DNA from: Flavihumibacter cheonanensis
Lineage (GTDB): Bacteria > Bacteroidota > Bacteroidia > Chitinophagales > Chitinophagaceae
Reading direction: 5' to 3'
DNA length: 64,000 nucleotides
NCBI RefSeq assembly: GCF_022352215.1
Contig: NZ_JAKRWF010000002.1
Coordinates: 1 to 64,000, forward strand
Positions within the stretch are counted from its first letter, which is position 1, and each line of letters starts with the position of its first letter. Position numbers and translations under genes: made by a program. Below, piece after piece: positions 31,604-39,466 of this stretch. Under the pieces are notes generated by a model. It was not told the DNA's origin. It was given only the letters and a program-made list of their open reading frames with translations, and ran no database searches.

Positions 31604-32917
31604 TTAATAGTTAAATTGTCCGAGTTCTTTTTGTACGTCCACTTTACTGGCCAGTACATTATATAATGCTGTATAATAATTGATGGTAGCGGTACGCAGA
31701 TCTGTTTCCGCGTTGATCACTTCCAGGTAGGTTTTAATACCATTCCGGTATTGCAACTGAATCACATCATATACTTCCCTCGCGAGATCCAGGTTTTCTT
31801 TCAGGGCGAGGTAATTGGTATAGGTACTCTTGTAGGTTGCTATTGCCTGTGAGTAGGCCGCATTTACTGAGTTTTTCAAACTCAGTAAATCCAATTTAGT
31901 GCGCTCCAGTTGCCATTCTGCCGCATCGATGGCAGATTTTCTTTTACCTCCCTGGAAAATTGGAAAGCCCAGTGTGATAGCTGCAAAGGAAGCAGGATAG
32001 TTTACATTGTAGAGTTTTGAAAATTCATTGTTCAGGTAGTTCAGGTTATAGGCGCCATTCAGCGACACATTCGGCAGGTAGGCCCACTTATTGTATTTGA
32101 GATTGGCTTCCTGCAACTTGATCTGTGTAGTCAGCAACTGGTATTCGATCCGGTTATTCAGTTCCGGATTTTCATCAGCCGGTGCTGTGATGGATTGTTC
32201 CAATGCCGCGCTATCATATACCAGATCGATGGGTGCTTCTACCGGATAGCCCATTAGTGATTTGAGGTATTCCTGTTTTGCTTTCAGTATTTCTTCATTG
32301 GCAACTTTGGAAGCTTTGGCATTGTTGAGCGCGATGGTAGCACGTTTGAAATCTGTTTTGTCAGCTACCCCGGCATCGTACTGGTATTTGGCATCCTGCA
32401 GGCTGCGTTCAATCCGACGAATATTTTCATCTGCCACTTTCACCTGTTGCGTGGTAGCCAGTACATCGTAATAAGCTTTTGAAACTGCGACTACTATATC
32501 AATCTTACGTTGTTTGGTAGTTTGCAGGGACTGTTGCAATACATCCGTACGGGTTCTGCGGGCCAGTAGTACATCGCGGTTGAAGAGGGTTTGCGACATC
32601 GTAAACTGCAAAGCAGAAACATTGTCTACACCGAGTTTCACCGGGTTGCCACCAATGATATTGGTTTGTACTACGAAGTTGTGTTGCAGGTTGTAATTGA
32701 AATTTACCTGCGGATACCAGTCGGCCAACCGGTTCCGGATATTGGCTGCTGTAATTTTCTCATCGATTTCTGATTGCTGCACCAGAGGCTGGTTCTTAAG
32801 GGAAAATGCAATAGCCTGTTCCAGGTCCAGTTGTTTTGGTAAACTGTCAGGAACAGCCTGTCCATTGCCCTGTAACCACCCGATCAGGAGTGCGGACAAG
32901 AGTAACTTTGTTCTCAT
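31604..32917 (-). CDS. TolC-family outer-membrane efflux protein
   Basis: 437 residues with signal MRTKLLLSALLIGWLQGNGQA. Two OEP repeats follow, each with long coiled-coil helices (LDLEQAIAFSLKNQPLVQQSEID near 30; the second repeat starts near 235 with NNRIEYQLLTTQIKLQEANL). The C-terminal repeat contains YLEVINAETDLRTATINYYTALYNVLASKVDVQKELGQ, typical of the family. It forms the trimeric exit duct for the RND pump. Its gene holds an exact 13-bp-stem palindrome at 31862-31890. Confidence 0.94.
   Translation of the reverse strand: MRTKLLLSALLIGWLQGNGQAVPDSLPKQLDLEQAIAFSLKNQPLVQQSEIDEKITAANIRNRLADWYPQVNFNYNLQHNFVVQTNIIGGNPVKLGVDNVSALQFTMSQTLFNRDVLLARRTRTDVLQQSLQTTKQRKIDIVVAVSKAYYDVLATTQQVKVADENIRRIERSLQDAKYQYDAGVADKTDFKRATIALNNAKASKVANEEILKAKQEYLKSLMGYPVEAPIDLVYDSAALEQSITAPADENPELNNRIEYQLLTTQIKLQEANLKYNKWAYLPNVSLNGAYNLNYLNNEFSKLYNVNYPASFAAITLGFPIFQGGKRKSAIDAAEWQLERTKLDLLSLKNSVNAAYSQAIATYKSTYTNYLALKENLDLAREVYDVIQLQYRNGIKTYLEVINAETDLRTATINYYTALYNVLASKVDVQKELGQFNY
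31862..31890. repeat. Perfect palindrome inside the TolC-like gene
   Basis: ATTTACTGAGTTT (31862-31874), loop TTC, AAACTCAGTAAAT (31878-31890). Every base of the 13-bp stem pairs. It encodes part of LLSLKNSVNAAY, a normal segment of the helix, so the reading frame is undisturbed. Confidence 0.8.
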
Positions 32918-32950
32918 CTTTTGATTTGTTTCGCTTCTACGTTGGCTTTT

Positions 32951-33226
32951 TTAGCCGGCAATCGTCTTCAGCTTTTTGATATACTTATCAAGCAGCTCAG
33001 TGTTCAGGATGTACGTGTAATTACGACCGGATTTTTCTGGTTCGATCAACCCAGCTTCAACCAGGGTTTTGATGTGATGACTGATGGAAGGCTGCGCCAG
33101 GTCCAGTTTCTGGACAATAGCAGCACATTCCAAAACACCTTTTTTCTTTGAAATTGCTTCGAGGATTCGGAGGCGGTTCTGATCACCCATTGCCTTTGAC
33201 ACTTTCTCAAACTGTTTCCAATCCAT
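32951..33226 (-). CDS. ArsR-family winged-helix repressor
   Basis: 91 residues from ATG 33226. Winged helix: KAMGDQNRLRILEAI, then the recognition helix LAQPSISHHIKTLVEAGLIEPEKSGRNYTYIL. The metal-sensing ELCVCDL motif of ArsR/SmtB is absent (GVLECAAIVQKL instead, one Cys), so a metal ligand is not evident; an organic or redox signal is equally possible. It is the first gene of the TolC-adaptor-RND operon (33 bp before TolC) and is preceded by a fitting operator, so it most likely represses its own pump. Confidence 0.92.
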   Translation of the reverse strand: MDWKQFEKVSKAMGDQNRLRILEAISKKKGVLECAAIVQKLDLAQPSISHHIKTLVEAGLIEPEKSGRNYTYILNTELLDKYIKKLKTIAG

Positions 33227-33246
33227 GATTAACATTCATTGAAGGA

Positions 33247-33266
33247 TGCAAATGTATGGATTTGCA
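33247..33266 (-). promoter_or_regulatory. ArsR-type operator overlapping the -7 box of the efflux operon
   Basis: TGCAAATGTATGGATTTGCA is a perfect 7-bp inverted repeat with a 6-bp spacer, 21 bp before the arsR start. On the minus strand it contains the -7 box TACATTTG (33249-33256), an exact TAnnTTTG. Repressor bound here would block the promoter directly. Confidence 0.75.
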
Positions 33267-33335
33267 ATCGTAACAGGGGGCGAAGATTTTGCAGTAATTG
33301 TGGGAAAAATAGTAGAAAGGGAAAATTAACATTTT

Positions 33336-33419
33336 GGAGGATGGGAGAAAAGGAAGAAGGAGGAATGGAAGAAGGGCCATTCCTCCCTTATCCTTTCTTC
33401 CTTTCCTCCCTTCTCCCTT
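33336..33419. repeat. Purine/pyrimidine hairpin repeat behind ppsA
   Basis: A purine-rich stretch folds on a pyrimidine-rich one. The core stem is GGAGGAATGG (33359-33368) with CCATTCCTCC (33377-33386), and the flanks pair imperfectly. The 17-mer GGAGGAATGGAAGAAGG (33359-33375) recurs exactly at 46548-46564. It lies directly after the ppsA stop and may act as its terminator. Confidence 0.6.
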
Positions 33420-33420
33420 C

Positions 33421-35796
33421 TCACGTCTCACGTTTCACATTTTCCACGCCTTTCAGCAGCGCATCCGGATTAAAGGAGATGGTATCTATACCTGCATCTA
33501 CAAGAAAGCGGGCAAAGGAAGGATCATCGCTGGGTGCTTGTCCGCATAAACCAATTGGCCGGCCTGCTTCATGTGCATATGCTATTGCCAGGCGGATCAT
33601 TTCCCGGGCGGCAGGGTTCTGTTCATTAAAGAGAGGACTCACCAGGGCAGAATCACGATCCACTCCCAGTGTAAGCTGAGTAAGGTCATTGGAACCGATA
33701 GAAAAACCATCAAAATAGCGGGCAAATTCTTTTGCCAGCAAAACATTGCTAGGGATCTCCACCATCATGTACAATTCAAGTCCGTTTGCCCCTCTTTCCA
33801 ATCCAAATTGTTTCATTTGTTCTACCACTTTTGCTGCTTCTTCAACTGTGCGGCAGAAGGGGATCATGACTTTAACATTCCTGAGACCCATTTCCGCTCT
33901 CACCCGTTTAACGGCTTCACATTCCAGTCGGAATCCTTCTCTATACTTTTCATGATAATACCGGGAGGCGCCTCTGAAACCGATCATCGGGTTTTCTTCT
34001 TTGGGTTCAAATGCAGCACCGCCCAGCAGGTTGGCATATTCATTCGATTTGAAATCACTCATCCTAAGAATCACCGGCTTAGGATAAAAAGCTGCTGCGA
34101 TGGTAGCAATACCCTGTGAAAGTTTGTCAATAAAATATTCCTTCTTATCCGCATATCCTTTAGTAAGTGTTGCGATGGCCTGCTTGTCTGCCGCGTCTGC
34201 TGCAAGTTCATCAAACTGCACCAATGCCATCGGATGAACTTTGATGGCATGTGTGATGATGAATTCCATACGCATCAATCCCACTCCATCATTAGGATAA
34301 AAAGATAACTGGAAGGCTTTTTCCGGATCACCGGTGATGAGCATGATACCGGTATTTTCGGGCTTACTGATCGTACTGAAATCATGCTCAATGGTTTCCA
34401 GTTTCAGCAAGCCTTCATAAACCTTCCCCGTTTTTCCTTCACAACAAGATACCGTGATGGGCTGTCCATCCTGAATCTGCTCTGTTGCATTTTCGCAACC
34501 TACAATTGCCGGCACACCTAATTCGCGGGCAACAATGGAAGCGTGACTGGTACGTCCACCTTTATTGGTAATAATCGCGCCGGATTTTTTTAGAATGGGG
34601 TCCCAATCGGGACTGGTAAGATCGGTGACAATGATCTCACCGGGCTGTAGTTTATCAGCTTCAGCTGTGCTCTTCAGCAACCTGGCAGTACCCATGGCAA
34701 CTGCAGATCCAATCGCCTGGCCGGATGTCAGTAACCTGACGCCTGCCTTCTCAATTTTATATTCTTTCTGCAACAATGGATTCGCGCGGGAATGAACTGT
34801 TTCTGGCCGGGCCTGTATGATATAGAGCTGATTTTGCAAGCCATCTTTTGCCCATTCAATATCCATGGGTTTGGCATAGTGGTCTTCAATAATCCTGGAC
34901 CAGTTGGCAAGTTGAATAATCTCCTCATCTGAAAGAACAAAAACGCTTCGCTTTTCAGGTGAAGTTGGAAGGTTACGTACAGGCGATTCAGCAGTATCGC
35001 CATAGATCATGGTTTGCTCTTTTTCGCCGAGCCGTTTTTGCAGAATAGGCTGCTTTGCTTTACCCAATGTAGATTTGAACACCATGAATTCATCCGGCGT
35101 AACAGTACCCTGCACAATATTTTCTCCTAGTCCCCATACACCGGAAATATGAATAATATCCCGGAAGCCGGATTCAGGTTCCAATGTAAACAGCACACCT
35201 GAGCAGGAGATATCGGATCGCACCATTATCTGCACCCCAACTGATAAAGCCACTTTCTCGTGTTGAAAACCATGATCTTCCCGGTATTTGATAGCACGGT
35301 CCGTATACAGAGAGGCGAAGCATTTTTTCACTGCCTGCAGCAGGGCTTCTTCTCCCCGGATATTCAGATAGGATTCGTGCTGACCAGCAAAACTAGCTTC
35401 GGGTAAATCTTCAGCAGTGGCACTGCTTCTTACAGCAACAGCAATTGGTACTTCCTTTCCAAGTTCTTTATAGGCCTCCAGTACAGCTTTCTTTAGGTGA
35501 ATGGGCAGTTCTGCCTCCATCAATAACTTGCGGGCGGCAGCTCCGATTTCACGCAGATTGCTGTACTGAACATGATCCAGTTGTTGGATGAGTTCACGCA
35601 ACGGCAGGTGCAAGCTGTTCTGGCTAAGAAAATCTTCAAATGCAAGGGCAGTTGTAGCAAAGCCGTCAGGAACCGGGATGCCAAAGGAAGCAAGGCGGGA
35701 GATCATTTCACCAAGGGAGGCATTTTTTCCGCCCACGCTGGGTACATCTGTAAGACCGATTTCGCGAAAGCGTCTGATCCAGGCTGATTTAGTCAT
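33421..35796 (-). CDS. ppsA: Phosphoenolpyruvate synthase (pyruvate, water dikinase)
   Basis: 791 residues from ATG 35796; the frame extends to 35841 but MTKSAWIRRFREIGLTDVPSVGGKNASLGEM is the family start. Domains: ATP-grasp nucleotide-binding part (about 1-340, with RSSATAEDLPEASFAGQHES and VWGLGENIVQGTVTPDEF), then the swivelling phosphohistidine domain with GGRTSHASIVARELGVPA. The PEP-binding barrel at about 450-790 ends with IGLCGQAPSDDPSFARFLVDAGIDTISFNPD. It makes PEP from pyruvate and ATP for gluconeogenesis. It follows the predicted baeRF-type gene by 22 bp in what looks like an operon. Confidence 0.95.
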   Translation of the reverse strand: MTKSAWIRRFREIGLTDVPSVGGKNASLGEMISRLASFGIPVPDGFATTALAFEDFLSQNSLHLPLRELIQQLDHVQYSNLREIGAAARKLLMEAELPIHLKKAVLEAYKELGKEVPIAVAVRSSATAEDLPEASFAGQHESYLNIRGEEALLQAVKKCFASLYTDRAIKYREDHGFQHEKVALSVGVQIMVRSDISCSGVLFTLEPESGFRDIIHISGVWGLGENIVQGTVTPDEFMVFKSTLGKAKQPILQKRLGEKEQTMIYGDTAESPVRNLPTSPEKRSVFVLSDEEIIQLANWSRIIEDHYAKPMDIEWAKDGLQNQLYIIQARPETVHSRANPLLQKEYKIEKAGVRLLTSGQAIGSAVAMGTARLLKSTAEADKLQPGEIIVTDLTSPDWDPILKKSGAIITNKGGRTSHASIVARELGVPAIVGCENATEQIQDGQPITVSCCEGKTGKVYEGLLKLETIEHDFSTISKPENTGIMLITGDPEKAFQLSFYPNDGVGLMRMEFIITHAIKVHPMALVQFDELAADAADKQAIATLTKGYADKKEYFIDKLSQGIATIAAAFYPKPVILRMSDFKSNEYANLLGGAAFEPKEENPMIGFRGASRYYHEKYREGFRLECEAVKRVRAEMGLRNVKVMIPFCRTVEEAAKVVEQMKQFGLERGANGLELYMMVEIPSNVLLAKEFARYFDGFSIGSNDLTQLTLGVDRDSALVSPLFNEQNPAAREMIRLAIAYAHEAGRPIGLCGQAPSDDPSFARFLVDAGIDTISFNPDALLKGVENVKRET

Positions 35797-35818
35797 GATT
35801 ATGCTATTGAGCACGGAT

Positions 35819-36808
35819 TCAATAAAAGCGAACCAGTGCAATTTGTCCCTGGTCGGTCAGTTTTCCTTGCTTCACAAATTCAACATCTCCTCCTGATTCC
35901 AGTACTTTTTCAATGATCTCATCCACCGCATCCTTCACATAGGAGTAAGGATTGTGGGGCTGAAATCCATCGAAATGAAATCCGCGTTCCACTACCAGCA
36001 ACTTGCCATTGTGGTGCATGGCTTCTTTCCAAACTTCAGACATACCGATTGTCAATCGTTGTGATTTACCGGCTTCCTTCAATCGCTGCAGCACTGCCGC
36101 CTCTTTCCAGTCTGACCATTTTTCAAGGTAGGGTTTGAGTACCTCGTCAATTTGATCCGAATCTTTCTCGGTTCCGGAAAATTCAATGTAGTCAATGATG
36201 CTTCCGGTGCAATTGTTTGCATTACTGAAGATCCCGATTAATTTCTCCTCTCCCAATACAAAGGCTGGTAACTGGTAAGCCCGCATTAATTGTTCAAGGG
36301 TTTGATCGGCCTGTTTAATGGATGTGGGTAATGAATACTCAATTGGAGCAGACAAAATACGTTGCTGTTTGCCCGGTTCTCCAAGAAGAATGTGCATGTG
36401 CTGGCTGTGCAGCAACAATACCAGGAATTGCCGCGAAACTATTTTGCAATCAATCAGATCCCGGATTTCGAATGAATCATCAATGATGATTTTCGGAACC
36501 ACATCCATATCGAGATACAATAGTTTCTCAAATACTGGAGAGAGAAACAATGCAATACTTTTTTTATGCGTACTGTAGTTCAGCTGATTCAGCAGATTTC
36601 GTAAACGCTGGAGCAATAGCAGTGCCAGTTCAGCGGGGTATTGCTTCAAAAGAGATTTTTCCACCTGGTCACAGGTGTTCTTTAAAGAAGTGGACAAGCT
36701 GTCCTTGGCCGTCATTTTTGGATCAAACGGCAAAACAATAGATACTGCAGGCCGATAATGAACCGCCTCCAGTACCTTCCTCAGGTCTGGTGTAAGTGCT
36801 GGAATCAT
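35819..36808 (-). CDS. Predicted baeRF-type (archaeo-eukaryotic release-factor-like) protein
   Basis: 329 residues, soluble. The order of an N-terminal alpha/beta part (AVHYRPAVSIVLPFDPK), a central RNase-H-like region with VLLLHSQHMHILLGE, and a C-terminal LLVVERGFHFDG followed by GDVEFVKQGKLTDQGQIALVRFY recalls the bacterial families of release-factor-like proteins (baeRF3 group). No GGQ peptidyl-hydrolysis motif is present. Function in this family is inferred only: ribosome association or rescue. Its pairing with ppsA suggests a link to stress or slow growth. The assignment is by pattern and not certain. Confidence 0.6.
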   Translation of the reverse strand: MIPALTPDLRKVLEAVHYRPAVSIVLPFDPKMTAKDSLSTSLKNTCDQVEKSLLKQYPAELALLLLQRLRNLLNQLNYSTHKKSIALFLSPVFEKLLYLDMDVVPKIIIDDSFEIRDLIDCKIVSRQFLVLLLHSQHMHILLGEPGKQQRILSAPIEYSLPTSIKQADQTLEQLMRAYQLPAFVLGEEKLIGIFSNANNCTGSIIDYIEFSGTEKDSDQIDEVLKPYLEKWSDWKEAAVLQRLKEAGKSQRLTIGMSEVWKEAMHHNGKLLVVERGFHFDGFQPHNPYSYVKDAVDEIIEKVLESGGDVEFVKQGKLTDQGQIALVRFY

Positions 36809-36863
36809 AGCCGGTCAGATTTCGTTACGAAACTAGGTAGAACACTGTAAGCAGTAATTGATA

Positions 36864-37427
36864 CTAATCATCAACCTTTTTGATCTTCATCAAAAGATCC
36901 TTCATGTCATCCATCATATCAATCTGTGTCTTCTGAATCTCAAACAGTGTCTGCATTTGTTCTGTTATCAGCAGATCCAGTTTGCTGTGCAGGTTACGGA
37001 CTTCGATTTCAGCCTTCAGGTTGATCATATAATCACTAATGGCCCGCTGGCGGTCTTTTTCTTCTTTTCGGTTCTGGCTCATCATAATGATGGGAGCTTG
37101 AAGGGCCGCAATAGTAGAGAGTAACAAGTTAAGTAAAATGAAGGGATAGGGATCAAAGGGTCTTGTTAATAAAAATATATTCAGCAAGATCCAGGCCAAC
37201 ATGAATATTGCAAAACTGATAATAAAGCGCCAGCTTCCTCCGAAGGAAGCAACTTTGTCTGCCACGCGACTCTGTAACCCTGGATGCTGGTCTTCAAATT
37301 CTTTTAGTTTCTCCGTTAATAATTTTTCTTCCTCAACGGACCGCCGAACCATTTCATTCAGTTTCTCCAATTGAGCCGACTCTGTTGAAAAGAGTTGTTC
37401 CAGTTGCGATCTCGTCATGGCATTCAT
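36864..37427 (-). CDS. DUF1003 membrane protein
   Basis: 187 residues. An N-terminal charged helix (about 5-55) precedes ADKVASFGGSWRFIISFAIFMLAWILLN and FDPYPFILLNLLLSTIAALQAPIIMMSQNRKEEKDR, the hallmark of DUF1003: two membrane helices and a Q-N-R motif. The C-terminal part is a coiled coil. Function unknown. A second in-frame Met at 37418 is a possible start. Confidence 0.9.
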   Translation of the reverse strand: MNAMTRSQLEQLFSTESAQLEKLNEMVRRSVEEEKLLTEKLKEFEDQHPGLQSRVADKVASFGGSWRFIISFAIFMLAWILLNIFLLTRPFDPYPFILLNLLLSTIAALQAPIIMMSQNRKEEKDRQRAISDYMINLKAEIEVRNLHSKLDLLITEQMQTLFEIQKTQIDMMDDMKDLLMKIKKVDD

Positions 37428-37546
37428 ATATGAGTGAACCCGAATATAATGAGATTAGAAATATTTCGACAGGTCCGCCCAAACTATTAACCGGATGCTT
37501 ACGTTTATATAAGAACCCTAATGACTCCCACTTTAAAATCTGTACT

Positions 37547-38704
37547 ATGAATGAATTGCCCGACTTACAGGAAGAAATGCGGCTGGCTGATCTTTACTCT
37601 TTCGGGATCCTCGATTCTGAAGATGAAGAGGATTTTACACAGCTGGTTGAACTGGCTGCGAATATCACCAACTGCCAGATGGCGGCTATTAGTTTTATTG
37701 ATAAAGATCGTCAATGGTTCAAGGCAATTAAAAATATTGGCACCAAGCAAACCACCCGGGACGTAGCTTTCTGCCGTTATACTATTCAGCAGGATGGAAT
37801 TATGCTGGTTCCCGATGCAAAAAAAGATCCCCGCTTTCAGGACAACCCGCTGGTTAATGGGGAACCCCATATTCATTTTTATGCCGGTGCTCCTATACGA
37901 AGTAGTTCCGGACATAAACTGGGATCTGTTTGTGTATTAGATTCCATCTCTAACCGCAATCTGAATAAATTTCAACTGGATGCATTGCATACCATCGCCA
38001 ACCAGGTAAGCCGGCTGATGGATCTCAGGAGAAAAAACAAATCACTCATCAACTATACCAATAAACTAATCGAAGCAGAAAAAGCCCTGCACCGGCTTTC
38101 CATTAAGGAAGAAGAAAAAGAAAGAAGTTTTATTGCGCACCAGCTGCATGAAAATTTTGCCCAGACGCTGGCTGCCACCAAGCTCTATATTGAATTCGCG
38201 CAGACAGAAAAGGACCTGAGTGAGTCTTTCCTTATCAAGAGCAAGGAAAACATAGAACATATTATCAATGAGATCCGGCTGCTGTGTAATTATATCAAAC
38301 CGATTGATGCGTACCAGGCTGACGCGAAATTGTTAATTCATGAACTGGTTGATCAATGGTCCGCCAACAACCGGGTAGCAGTTGATTTTACAATGGAACT
38401 GGAGGAACAGTTAGCTCCAGCAAGCGGACTCACTTTATACCGCTTATTGCAAACAGTACTACCCCTGGTTAAAACCTATAGAGCGCAGCAGCTTGAAATT
38501 AGCATTCAGCAGGAAATGGATATACAACTGAAGTTTCGCTATCGCCCACAGACCAACAGTGTGGTAGATCCAGCCAAATTACTCTTGCTGAAAAAATCAA
38601 TTTCTATGACGCAGGCGGAGGGCGGCCAGCTGCTGGTGAACAGAACAGTAGATGGTATGCATCAGATAGAAATCCGGCTTCCGCAGATCACATGCCCGGC
38701 ATAG
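37547..38704 (+). CDS. GAF-domain sensor with degenerate histidine-kinase module
   Basis: 385 residues from ATG 37547; earlier codons lie in the divergent promoter region. A GAF domain fills about 22-160 (DEEDFTQLVELAANITNCQMAAISFIDKDRQWFKA, HIHFYAGAPIRSSSGHKLGSVCVLD). Next is a HisKA_3-like dimerisation helix with EKERSFIAHQLHENFAQTLAATKLY (His about 203), like NarX/DesK kinases. The C-terminal 130 residues should be the ATPase domain but show no clear N box or G boxes (GxGxG). It may therefore be a non-catalytic sensor or partner. No response regulator is adjacent. Confidence 0.75.
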   Translation: MNELPDLQEEMRLADLYSFGILDSEDEEDFTQLVELAANITNCQMAAISFIDKDRQWFKAIKNIGTKQTTRDVAFCRYTIQQDGIMLVPDAKKDPRFQDNPLVNGEPHIHFYAGAPIRSSSGHKLGSVCVLDSISNRNLNKFQLDALHTIANQVSRLMDLRRKNKSLINYTNKLIEAEKALHRLSIKEEEKERSFIAHQLHENFAQTLAATKLYIEFAQTEKDLSESFLIKSKENIEHIINEIRLLCNYIKPIDAYQADAKLLIHELVDQWSANNRVAVDFTMELEEQLAPASGLTLYRLLQTVLPLVKTYRAQQLEISIQQEMDIQLKFRYRPQTNSVVDPAKLLLLKKSISMTQAEGGQLLVNRTVDGMHQIEIRLPQITCPA

Positions 38705-39416
38705 CCATCACATTATAACCTGCAGTCGGGAATTTTTTGCCATCTTTATTGACATTCACAGCTTCAATTCGGGTGCTGTTGCCAGATTTTTTATCGGTAG
38801 ACTCCAGCCGCATTAAAACCCCGTTTTCAATTCCTTTCATGGAGGGAAGTCCTACTGGTTTGGGACCGGAACTGAGTATGGAGGAGAGGCTTTTAGCCAG
38901 ATTCCCCATACCAGAACCCAACTCAGTAGTAATCCATACCAGCGATTGACCATCTGAGGTCTCTATCAGGTATTGATCGCATTTATAACCTAGAATTGTT
39001 TCTGATTTGCCGGTTTTGGTAATCTTGACATCCGATGGATTTTCTTCCTTTACCTGTCCCTTCATCTTTTCCTGCATTTTCTTAAGATCCATCACCATGG
39101 CCATTTTCTGATCTGTCATCAGGGTAACCATTTTCTGATCTTTCAGATCCATCACCATGAAGAATCCTTTTTGCTTGGGAACTTCCATCCCGGTATAAGG
39201 CTGATTGGAGAACCACATCCCCATCTGTTCACCTTTCTTAAGGTTCCCATTTTTACCGGAGCTCATTTCATACGTAACGCCAAGGGCAAATTCATAATTT
39301 TCGGGAAGAGATTGCGCAAATGCGGAATTCATCCCGAGTAGCCCAAAAAGTACAGTACCAATGTAGAGAACTGATCTGTAGAAATTAGATACGGAAGGCA
39401 ATTGAACTGAATGCAT
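38688..39416 (-). CDS. DUF4412 exported protein
   Basis: 242 residues with an export signal (about 12-35, YRSVLYIGTVLFGLLGMNSAFAQ). The domain DUF4412 is indicated by FVMVMDLKDQKMVTLMTDQKMAMVMD-type Met-rich strands and GKSETILGYKCDQYLIET. The family has no known function and occurs in the envelope of Bacteroidota. Its end overlaps the convergent GAF gene by 17 bp. Confidence 0.8.
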   Translation of the reverse strand: MHSVQLPSVSNFYRSVLYIGTVLFGLLGMNSAFAQSLPENYEFALGVTYEMSSGKNGNLKKGEQMGMWFSNQPYTGMEVPKQKGFFMVMDLKDQKMVTLMTDQKMAMVMDLKKMQEKMKGQVKEENPSDVKITKTGKSETILGYKCDQYLIETSDGQSLVWITTELGSGMGNLAKSLSSILSSGPKPVGLPSMKGIENGVLMRLESTDKKSGNSTRIEAVNVNKDGKKFPTAGYNVMAMPGM

Positions 39417-39466
39417 GAGTTTAAATTTTTAATGAATGCCTGCCTTAACCTGTCAGCTAAGCTACA

